Source: Dichotomocladium elegans | Taxonomy: Eukaryota; Mucoromycota; Mucoromycetes; Mucorales; Lichtheimiaceae | DNA: 64,000 nucleotides | Direction of reading: 5' to 3' | Assembly: GCA_025716815.1 (NCBI GenBank) | Contig: JAIXMN010000043.1 | Location: forward strand, 62,001-126,000 | Shown: in pieces, positions 1 through 9,700 of the stretch | Layout of the letters: each line of letters opens with the position of its first letter | Numbering within the stretch: position 1 is the first letter of the stretch | The notes under the pieces: generated by a model | Told to the model about the DNA's origin: nothing | Seen by the model: only the letters and a program-made list of their open reading frames with translations | The model's database searches: none | Program-made: the position numbers and the translations under genes

Positions 1-1959
1 CGTGGCATACATGCCTTTGGAGGCCAAGGCTAGTGATCCACCTACATCGACCTTTGGGGAAGTGGAAGCGGTTTCATTGATCAGCTTCTTCCCACGATTT
101 CCCTTTTTGTTGAGCTACTACTTACCACAGTCGCCAGCAAGCCACCGTGCACTGACTTGAGCCGATTCTTTCGATGATGATCGATTCTGGTTATGAATAC
201 ACGTATACACAAATAGAGACCACTGAATGCGGGGATCTACAGTACCAGATGCTGCTTCTCTACCGTAAACTCAGCACGTACACGGCCCTCTTCACTGTCA
301 ATGACCTTGAGCTATATATAAATTCATACATGCATACATCGGTACATTGCACAGCACGCATCCTTAAGTAGCTCCCACACTACTAGATTGGCTTACAGCC
401 TTTCATCCTGATTTGTCTTACCCCTGGAAGAACTAGCCCGTCGTATCCGCCCTCAGTATGAAAGCTCTGTATATGGAATGCAATGTGAGTGGCATGTTCC
501 CATTCGAAATTACGTTCCCTCTCGGCACGTCCATTTGAACCTTCAGAACACGCTGAACCATTGCAGGCGATCGCATAATGCTGGTGGGCAACATGATTCC
601 CTAATTTTGAAAGACGTTGTATGACTAAAAAGACTGGTCGGCGGGTGGGCGTAAATAAAGCTCAATTGGCGCTCAGATATAAGCATCAATACATCTTTTC
701 TATCTTGTTCTCTTTCATTATTCTACTTTACTGCATCCCAAGGCAAATCATATTTGCAAATGATAACTGGATGACAATCGATATCGCCGCATATTTCTTA
801 TGTCATGAGGATTTGGAGGAAAGATTGCAGGTACTTGTGCGTATACTTTATTTCTAAAAATAAATGGTAGATATTCGTTAGACAACCTTACTCCGAAGGT
901 AGCTAGATGGGCAGGAGCATGTTCAGGCTAGCTCCCATATCGCGGTTCCACAGGGAATGCCGAGGAGCATCCTCTGCCATACTCATTGTACAGGATTGAT
1001 CATCTGTAGGGAACAAGAAATGTTGGATTTTACTGCTTAAATCCTTCTACCTGAGAAATCTTCATACCGTAGCAGAGCCATGACAAACGGCGTTGGGATT
1101 CGCGGCTCGTCAATAGGGTCATGGATTAGGCCCTATCCTGAACGTAGAAAGGCTCTCGATCCTGCCCTTGAGCTCGTCGATCAAGTGCGCCTCGAAACAA
1201 CGCTCGCCGTGCTTGAGAAGGTGCCGTAAGCCAACACCACGTATTAGCTCGTGGTATTTCGCCTTTGGGAAGGACTATACCCCTCACAAATACCGCATCC
1301 GGACCAGACTTTTCAATCAAGCCGCCTGCAAGCCTTTCGTCGGCTTGTGCCTGTTGAAGCATGCCGACAAAGAGAGCTTACTGAGTAGAGGTTGGGGATC
1401 GGCATGATGGATGGTTGTGGTCGCATAAAAGTTCTCGAAAACGGATGATGCTTGATCGATCGCAAACAGGAAGCCGTTAAATTCAGTACTGTCGAAGGCA
1501 CGTGCTTATATAGCAGCAAGGCGTTCTTCGGCACGAGCAACTTCAGGATTCATATCCTTGATCGGTTCTAATAACCTGCGGTACTATAGATCTTGCGGGT
1601 TTTATCATGCCGCGGTTTGATGTATCAGAACTTATGATGGACACCGTGTTCGGGCTTGACGTTCTCGGAAACACAGAAGAGAAGGTCCTTCCTCTCAGGG
1701 TCAGTAGCGACTCATCTACATACCGGAGATGACCTGGTGCCCCTGCAGTGTTAGCATGGTGACATAGTTGTTCTCGTCTTCGAGCCCTCTGAAATTTAGC
1801 TCCGTATGGCGGTCGTTGGCCGTTCGACCTCTTAAAGACGGAATATCCATTCCGTCAGTGTGAATGGTGTCTGTGGGACTCGATTGTGCCGTCTTCTTGG
1901 GGTCGGAACGCAGGGGAGTTTATGCCAACAACTTCTTACTAACGTCCTGCCTTGACCTT
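1..1959. other. Gene-poor, decayed region
   Basis: I see no gene I can support here. Short open stretches exist but none carries a recognisable motif or a consistent set of splice signals. On the minus strand bases 113 to 1 form an open, protein-like stretch (it contains KVDVGGSLALASKG) that could be an exon running out of the window. It is preceded by a stop and could also be chance. Bases 1090-1200 on the plus strand read as a short protein-like stretch (ALDPALELVDQVRLETT) and then hit stops. The presence of two decayed transposases just downstream suggests that this segment is also degenerate repeat material. Confidence 0.4.
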
Positions 1960-2699
1960 CTTAGGATGCGTTGCACAAGGGTGGTCATGTCGATCTGCAT
2001 ATGGCAAGGCATCCAGGATCAACGACGAGAATATTGGAAGGCACAACAACGGTAACACCGGAAGATGTGCGAAGCTCCACGGAGATTTGAAGATGGTTGG
2101 AGGAGTGCACTTTGACGTTGCAATAAATACTTCCTTGCTCAAACTGGTACTCCGCAGGGTACGCATCTAACACTGGCTGCTCAAGCACTGGACGTATCTT
2201 TCTTGATTGAGGGTCCCAGTCCTCCATCCCAGAAGCAGCCCCAAACCACTACCTAGCCTCCCCCATACTTTACAATAGGAAGGATATGGCTAGATTAGAG
2301 TCATTCGCCTCATTTACTGATAACCTTTGCGCCTGAGGGCGTTGTGAGACTCGCCTGACCATATTACTTTGCCCCAGTCTTCTGCCGTCCAAAGCAGCTT
2401 GTTCTTCGCCCATTTGACCCTTCTCTCGTGATGCTTAAGGCTCAGGAAAGTCCTTTGAGCGGCTTTGCAGGAAAGAAGCCCAATCACAAAGAATTACGCA
2501 CCGTAGCCACGCTGATTCTAAGTAGTCCATCAGGAAGAATATCAAGATACACGCCCAAAGGATCAAATGGCGATCTACGAACAGAAAGAGCAAGGTGACG
2601 CACGCCTCTTTCCAAGAAAACGTTTAGACATACAGAGCGAGGCTCAAGAAGTGTTTGGCCTCCTTGCGTTACTTGCTGATGATATGATATTGCTTTCAT
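1960..2699 (-). mobile_element. Decayed Tc1-like transposase (Tc1/mariner)
   Basis: Read on the minus strand, bases 2699-2484 give a stretch like the Tc1 helix-turn-helix region (RHLALSVRRSPFDPLG, then ISVATVRNSL). Bases 2480-2310, in another frame, give the start of the catalytic domain (FLSLKHHERRVKWAKNKLLW, then WGKVIWS). The residue after that serine, where Tc1 elements have the first catalytic Asp (S-D-E-S), is Gly (SGES). The signal continues in pieces below 2290, with VKYGGG/VVWGCF-like and VHSSN-like fragments, until about 1960. Several frameshifts and stops separate the pieces, so this is a dead copy. The family follows from the motifs; terminal repeats and exact ends were not found. 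Confidence 0.65.
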
Positions 2700-3528
2700 C
2701 GAGAGTGAATTGTTAAAGCGCGAATCTGCCTTCGAGTGAATTCAAATATTTCTTTTTGTCTAATGCCTGGCGCATTGGTGTTTATGGTAAGCGGGCATGG
2801 GAAAGTATTATTTGGTGCAGTGCATATTGAGCAATGGGAAGTACCTCACACCGCCCTCTCTTTGCCCTGCATCAGTCTGTTTCTATCTATTTAGCAGCAC
2901 TGGTGTTGATTTTGGGATAGCTTCCTGATTTCCTTCTATTCCCTTCCGCCTGTTCCTAGTCAGTCCATTTCTTCTGTCCTTCAAGTCTTGTTGCCTAGTT
3001 CCTTCTTCCGATACGATCATCCACTGGAAATCCACAATCTTCCTCACGTTTTATACTTTATTTTCAAAAATAAATTTCGCAAGGGAGGAAGAAGGCCGTA
3101 GACATGCCCGTTTAATCAGCAGAGAATATCAGCCCCTTTCTTACTCTTTAACTTATCCCGAAGGTAGTAGAGTGTACCATTGCGGTAACAATGGCGGAAC
3201 AGGAAGGAAAGAAAGGATCCAGAGCTGTTGACGTCGTCGGCGGAAGGGTTGGAGGAAGGAACGAGGAGGGTCGACGACGGACCAGCGGCAGCACCAGCGG
3301 TAGAAACATTGGCGGAAGCGGACGAAGACAAAAGCCCCTCGACAAAGCCATGGTGGTAGACCTGCGCGGGTGCAGCCAAACCACGGTCCCACCCAAAGCC
3401 CATATCCTCTCCTCTCGGGGCACTTGAGTTAGGTTGACATCAATATCCACAGAGGATCCGGAATACTAGAAGATTGCAGAATGGACCAAGGCTAACCTAT
3501 TGCCTTTTACTTTGCTCTTGAAAACTGA
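2700..3528. other. Intervening sequence, one uncertain minus-strand ORF
   Basis: Between the two transposase relics I see no recognisable gene. On the minus strand an ATG at 3403 opens 95 codons ending at 3116. The product is Ser/Ala-rich in its first half and basic at the end (YYLRDKLKSKKG). Two other minus frames are open over the same stretch, which is GC-rich and of low complexity, so openness alone is weak evidence. It could be a last exon of a degraded gene or chance. Confidence 0.2.
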
Positions 3529-4651
3529 CTAAAACTGCTCAATCGCATTGAGTTCAGGCGAGTAGGGTGGAAGATAAGCACATCGATATCCTCGACTCTC
3601 AATGTATGTAGAGATATCCTCAGCCTTATGGATAGGTGCATTATCCATTACCAAATAATGGCACATCATCATATGTTCATACTTATCCATCTTGTCCATC
3701 GTAGCCTTAAGGAAGCTCAGATAATGTCCAGTGACAGTTCCTCTGCTCGCAACTTTAGATTGACCTGCCCTCTTTCTTTTCTTGATTGGCAACTGCGGGG
3801 GTCCCAAGCTACATTTAATGATGCCTAATGCTGAGTGTGACCACTGCAGGAGTCCCTTTCTTGGACCATGCCGTGCTGCGTTTCATATTAATATGGAATC
3901 CAGACTCGTCAAGGAAAACGCAGTTTTTTCTAAAGTGGACATCGTTCCTGTCCCATCTGAACAGCCAGTCAAGGCGCTCTTAGATCTTCGCAGCACTATT
4001 CCTGTCTACAGGCTGAAACCGAGCCATTTTCAATGATAAGCTGCAAGATACTCGAATCTTTGAAGCAGTGGCTCCATCAGCTGCTCTAGCACAATCGATG
4101 GATCCTCATCATTGCATTCTAAAATGACGCTCTTATGCTCTTCATTGAGAATACGCGAACGACCCCTCGCTTTAGGTTTCTTAATGATGCTGTCAGGGTC
4201 TTTCTCATACTGTGATGCCCAGCGCTGGGCTGAATGAACATGGATTCCTAGCAGCTGATGCACTCAAGACCTTCTCAAACACTCGTTTGAAAAATATGAC
4301 CTTGCCTTGGTCGGTGTACGCCGTGTAACTGCGCTTGATCTCCACTTCTTTCATCCGAACGTCTGTACCGTTTCGCTTGGTGATATGTGCAGTAACAAGC
4401 TCAGAGTTATTTTTGCAAGATATGGTGCGAGAACAAACGGATTGCAGAGAGCACATTTCTCCGTCAGCAACATAGTCCATAGGTTCAGGACAGTCGCGTT
4501 TATCAACGACGTGGTCTTGGCCATAGTAAAATAGGTATAGAAAAAAAAGATGTGATATTTGCTTTGTTAACACGCGTACTGATTTCTGGGCAACATCCGA
4601 CTTCAATTTCCGTGATCTCGGGACTTCAGAACTTCTGGGACATGTCTTCAA
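3529..4651 (-). mobile_element. Broken Tc1/mariner-like (DDE_3) transposase
   Basis: Minus-strand pieces line up in order as one transposase. From 4651 comes an N-terminal region ending in a helix-turn-helix (YTDQGKVIFFKRVFEKVLSA, then LLGIHVHSAQRWASQYEKDP). Next, 4220-4030 carries EDPSIVLEQLMEPLLQRF. Around 3990-3840 lie the first catalytic Asp (FLDESGFHINM) and TAWSKKGTP. Finally 3807-3529 carries the second Asp (VMDNAPIHKAED), the YSPELNAIEQF block and the third acidic residue. The chain is broken by a stop after LAAYH, a stop near 3990, a frameshift near 3820, and a stop exactly where the family has Trp after EQF (TAG for TGG), after which coding resumes as FKSKVKG. It is therefore inactive. 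Inverted repeats and TA duplications were not identified. Confidence 0.8.
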
Positions 4652-4725
4652 TTTTTGGAAGACGGTGTGTACAGGCTCTAATAATGCCGGGCTACAAAAT
4701 AAAAATATCGGTTATCACATCGTCC

Positions 4726-5783
4726 TCAGCACTCCCCGCCCATCCCGTATTTACATTTTTTTCTCATGGACAGCGAGCTTGCTGAACTCTGTGTTGATCG
4801 GTCGTCTTGACTCGACTCCTCTTTCTCTTCTTTCTGTGCCAGCGCCTTTTGGTAAGTGGACGATGAGAGCGAAAACAACCGATCTAGTTCCGTGAATTTT
4901 TGTTTCCGCTTATCAGGGCGATTGGTAAGATATCCATCAAACCCGCGGATGATGTTGCCATTTTGCTGCGTGTCTTCCAAGTAGGATCCTTCAAAGAGGT
5001 ATATTGCATGTTCCAGATTGATCTGACCAACACATAGCACTTGAGCTTTGCTTCCTCTTTAAATTCATTCCTCACCACATACCAGGTTTGCATCAACTTG
5101 TTTCTTGCGACTCAACAGGGCCTGAAGATCCAATTTAGCTTCTTCATACTTTTGACGGATCACTTGTGGCGGTTCTGTAGGCGTTGGAACGGCTGTGGCG
5201 GCGGTCACAGTAGGAGTTGGAGTAGGAATAGGAGCTGGAGCTGGAGCTGGAGCTGGAGTGGTTGCGGTTGCGGTTGCGGTTGTGGAAGCGGAAGTGGATG
5301 TTACGTTGCTCGTGCTATTGCTTGGAGTTGTGTTGTTGGTACTGGTGGCCGTAGTGTTGGTTGCATTGGTTGCAGGGGCGGTGTTAGAGACATCAGGTGC
5401 ACGAAGAGGAGCAGCAGCAGCAGCAGGCGTAGGTGCAGGCGCAGGCGCAGCTGTAGAAGTAGGCGTCGGCGCTGCAGCGGTATTAGTAGTTATTGATGAA
5501 GAGGGAGAATTGGCAGGTTGTTGTTGTTGTTGGAAAGAGCTATTGTTGGCCGGTGCGGTTGCTAACATGGTAGATTCGGGGTGACGAGAAGTGGAATGCG
5601 CGGAATTTTCTTTTGGTGAGGCCGTTGAGTTTTGGCAATCGGGACTAGTATTTTGAGAATTAGACGATGCAGCTTGAACAGATGCCTAAAATGTGTTCGA
5701 TTCGTTTAGGAGATGCGACAGAAGATAATGCCATGTATTCTTACGTTATTTTCTTCTGCGTTGATAGTGGTTCTTTCAGCCAT
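4726..5783 (-). CDS. EAF6: EAF6-family subunit of NuA4-type histone acetyltransferase
   Basis: Three exons on the minus strand: 5783-5745, 5685-5083 and 5022-4726, giving 312 residues. The start [11 protein letters not shown] fits the first splice donor (GTAAG). The conserved Eaf6 block lies in the last third. It has a short coiled coil ([20 protein letters not shown]), then after the second intron [31 protein letters not shown] and a basic tail (MRKKCK). Eaf6 is known as a small nuclear subunit of NuA4/MOZ-type acetyltransferase complexes. Here the first 180 or so residues are an added Thr/Pro/Ala/Asn-rich low-complexity stretch with runs such as [16 protein letters not shown], so the protein is two to three times the usual length. 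Both introns keep the conserved block in frame, which supports the model. The exact C-terminus is the least certain part. Confidence 0.85.
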
Positions 5784-6387
5784 GTCAATGTAAAAGTTCG
5801 TCCGTGAATTTTTTCCCGCCGGGTCACGCGAAAAGGACGAATGTGTTTTTTCAAAACATTTTGCTCTCCTCTCCTCCTCGGCTCTTGTGTAGTTAATTAT
5901 TTTTTATGGTATGATATAAAACATGCTTAGAAGATCATCTTGAATACAACTAGCCCAGGGGTATGCCAAGTAAATGTTCTGACTAGTACTGCTATTGGGG
6001 GACACGGAGCTCATTCGCCGAAGAACGAGATAGGAATTTCATGAGGTCTGCCAGCAGTGGCAGTAGCCAGTCCATCTCTCTTGGGTCTCTAGCTGACATA
6101 TCGCAAGACGATGAAACTATTGTCATTTGCCAAGTATTTTTTGAGGCGTCGTCTGTGTGTGAAGGAGTCACGCGTCTATTCGTTTTTGCCTTAAGATGTT
6201 CTCTTGTAGTCAAATCCTGTAATTTTTTTTTTTCATTTACCTGCATGAAGACAAAATATTGCGTTTATTGCAGATAACTTTTATTCACTGCAGGCATACA
6301 TGGTCATGTTTGAGCGTTATCTAAGGAACGAACGTACCCACGAAAAACAAACAAACAATCGTTCCGAAAATTGCTTTTCTCCATATT

Positions 6388-6396
6388 TATATAAAG
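6388..6396 (+). promoter_or_regulatory. TATA-like element TATATAAAG
   Basis: A TATATAAAG sequence lies about 340 bases before the proposed start codon of the reductase-acyltransferase fusion, upstream of a pyrimidine-rich leader. It could serve that gene, or a minus-strand transcript, because the sequence is nearly symmetric. There is no further evidence. Confidence 0.25.
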
Positions 6397-6573
6397 CGGG
6401 AGGAACCAGCCTATCTACTAATTGCGACGAGGAAAAGCGGGAGAGCAGATGAATGAGGAGCTTTGAGTGTATACGTGCGCGTGTGTGCAACCGAAGAGGC
6501 TCAGCCCGTAACGTAAAACTTCGAGAAACACTCTAGAGAGATTTATGTGCACAAACACATATAGTTCCTTTTC

Positions 6574-6604
6574 CCTCTCTCTCTCTCTCTCTCTCTCTTT
6601 CTCT
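6574..6604 (+). repeat. (CT)n microsatellite in 5' leader
   Basis: An uninterrupted CT dinucleotide run followed by pyrimidine-rich sequence lies about 130 bases before the ATG at 6730. CT-rich leaders recur before other genes in this window, for example before 21135 and 27061. It is probably promoter or leader sequence of the downstream gene. Confidence 0.8.
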
Positions 6605-6729
6605 GGTTCTCGCGTGTGCCGTCTTTCTCTCGCTTTATTCTTGTACAGTCCCCTTTTTTTCTAACAACTCTTTCCTGCCCTCTTACCTCCGCACCCTCAA
6701 AAGGTTTTATTGAGAAACTTCGAATTGAC

Positions 6730-9700
6730 ATGTCTCAGCAGGACGATTCATCATCACCTGAGCACGACTCGCCAACCATAAGCGAGGCAGACGAAACAAG
6801 AACCACCGATACAACAGCCATGTCCGATGAAGACTATGTCGACTACGACCATAACAGTGTCATTGACCGCAAACCCATTTCGATTCCTACTATTGTAATT
6901 CAAAATGGTGATGACGGCTCATTCCAGCCTTTACCGGCTTCGCCTATCTCACCCAAGCTGGAACGCAGCGCCGAGGCTGTGGTGGTCGGTGCAGCGCCAG
7001 AGGAGCGCAAAATAATGGAACCAGTACCCAAGGACGACGAGGCTTTGCACCTGCACGACGGTCCGTCCAACACCGACAGTAACAACGACAACAATAACAA
7101 CAGCAACGAGGCTGAGACCACCTCAACCTCCGAGAGGGCGTCTTCAGGGCTCTTATCACATGATTCGCCAGTGGCTGATTACTACAATGGAAAGACCGTC
7201 TTGCTTACTGGCGCAACGGGCTTTGTTGGCAAGGCCGTCCTATGGAAACTCATTCAGTCTGTTGGTACCAAGATCGGAAAAATTTATCTCTTGATCAGAA
7301 GTGGGAGCAACAAGCGTCATAGAATCGGTCGACCTACGGATCGGGTCAAGAGCGAGATTTTAAACAATAAGGTAAAAAAAGAACCTATAAATACTATATA
7401 CATTTTCATATCTCTTGATGCTTAAATCAGTTTGAGTTTAGGCCTTTTTGGCACTCCGGAACTCCATGGGCCATGAAGTATTCGAGAAGGTGGTCCGCAA
7501 AATCCAGCCGGTGACGGGTGACATTATATCGCCGGATTTATCATTATCCGTCCAGGACCGGCAAAATATTCTCAGCGAAGTGCAAGTCGTCATTCATTGT
7601 GCAGCGACGTTGGATTATCACGAGCGACTAGATTTGGCATTAGAGGTATGGCATATTGCGAAATGCAAACCCTCGCTCGGGAACAAGCGTGCAGGAGAGA
7701 AGAGACTGAGTGGAGGCACATGACGTATAAGCTGATGCTGCATTCTGTGCAGACGAACACGTTAGGAACACTTCGACTGCTGGACTTGGCCGAGGAATGC
7801 GAGCATATGGGTAAGGAATGGAGAAGTCCTAGTATTGCAGAAGAAACAATAGAATAACGGACTGGCAATTTCTGCAGAGGTGTTTGTCCATATGTCCCTT
7901 TGCTACTTCAATCCAAATATGCCGGATGGATACATCCAAGAACGAGTATATCCAATGGAAATTGGCGATCCAGAGGATTTACTGAAAGAAATTGTCGGCC
8001 TAGAGCTGCAAGGTAACCTTTTCAGGATTGACCATGACGGAAAAAGATACGAGTTTCAAATAATGAGGTGGTGCTCTGAAATATAGAAATTCCCAAAATG
8101 ACGCAGAGAATTTTGGCGGCTTTTCCAAACACGTATACATTTACCAAGTTCCTGACAGAACATTTGATCTTGAAGCGGGTCGATTATAATCGCGTGGAAG
8201 AAGCTCAGGGTGGCAAGAAGCAATGGCCTATTTCCATTATCCGTGCTACTCAAGTCGGCGCGGGTGCGTATGAGCCTCTTCCAGGATGGGTATGCGAAAG
8301 AAATGATTGCAGGTTGCCACTTGCTTAATCAATGTTTTGATGTTTAGGTGGATGGTATCACAGGAACCAATGGCGCAGTATTCTTATTGGGTCAAGGCAT
8401 ACAAGTGTTGCAGACAGATATCGGGCATATGTCTGCTGATATTGTTCCTGTGGACTATTTAGCAAGAGTGATCATTTCCAATGCGGCTGTTGTAAAACCT
8501 CCCGGAACCCGTTTCCTGCTTCCCTACAACGAGATTATCACCGAAGAAGAGGGGTTGCATAGTCCTCTGCCGCAGCCCATAATTCCCTGCTTTCCGGCAG
8601 TCTACCAGGTGTCAGGGAGCAGTCTTCGGATGGCGACGTGGAAGGAAGTCTATGACGGCGTGCGGCATTACTGGACACGCAACACAAAAATCACCTTACC
8701 CTCCTCCAAAGAATATTTTGTGAGCAACAAGGCGCTTCTGAAAGCGCGTATATTTATCAAGAATAACCTATCCAACTCCTTCGTATCCATGACAACAGCC
8801 ATCAATGCCAATACAGGCGATCGGACAACTTCCAAACTTACAGCGCGAACCATTGAGACAGCATCGCGCATTGTCGAAGCCAACCAGCCCTTTTTGCGTC
8901 ATAGATGGACCTTTGACCACCAGAATGTCCATGCTCTCGATAAACAAATCGCCGAAGATCCCCTGTTTGGACTAAGAAAATACCAGGATATTGACTGGTT
9001 TGCCTACATGGTCAACTACAGTTACGGCACTCACATTTATATTGCCCAGGGTCCCTCGGGACTGCGCAACATTGCCATACCGGATCAATGGGACTGCGCC
9101 TTGTATTCCAAGCACGCCGCTCTCCGCAACTCGATCATTGAAAAGCCCATCGAGTCGGTCGTTTTCAGCGCGTCAGATATTCAGAAGCGTACGCAACGGA
9201 TGTTGACACAGCTGATCGAGACGTTGGAGAACACGATGTCCTATAATTCTCGAGATAAACGGAAGAATGAAGAATGGATCAATGATTTTGATGCAAGCCT
9301 AGACGATTGGTGTCATGATGATTCAGAGATCCTCAAAGACGCCAAAAATTCGGCGGTTCTCGGACGTTGGGGAAAGGTGCTGGGCGAACATGATGAGGCG
9401 ATCAAGGTCGTTGTTCTTAACGATAAACGTGTCCATGAGAGCGTGGAACAGGTAACGATCTCTAGTTCGAATGAAAGGGTATAACTTACTTGTAAAAAAA
9501 AAGATCATAGAGACATCAGGCGTGCCTCAGCAAACAGTAGTTGGTGAGGCCATCAAAATTCTGCAGCGTATGCGTGAACGCACCCAACTCGCATATGTCT
9601 GGTTTGCCGGTGCGTTCCTCGATAATTTATTCAAGCGACTGTTTTCCACCATTCGGATTCAGGAGAGTGACATGGCAAGGCTCAAGGAGCAGATCAAAGG

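Larger units (their letters stand above)
5784..6729. other. Divergent intergenic region between EAF6 and the FAR fusion
   Basis: This is the shared upstream region of EAF6 (leftward) and the reductase fusion (rightward). It holds a TATA-like sequence near 6390 and a (CT)n tract near 6580. On the minus strand bases 6223-5992 are open and end in MDWLLPLLADLMKFLSRSSA. They are preceded by a splice-acceptor-like CATGCAG or TTACAG, and an upstream ATG follows a TATATAAAT at about 6388. I could not join these in frame, so a small spliced gene here is only a possibility. Confidence 0.4.

Noticed and set aside
5041..5584. Long plus-strand open frames rich in Val/Ala/Gly and Ser/Arg
   Set aside because: They are antisense to the low-complexity Thr/Pro/Ala part of EAF6. 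The repeat keeps all frames open, and the minus strand carries the conserved Eaf6 block.
6616..6729. Earlier in-frame ATG for the reductase fusion at 6616
   Set aside because: The added residues come from a pyrimidine-rich leader, and the ATG at 6730 begins the acidic region typical of coding sequence. The earlier start cannot be fully excluded.
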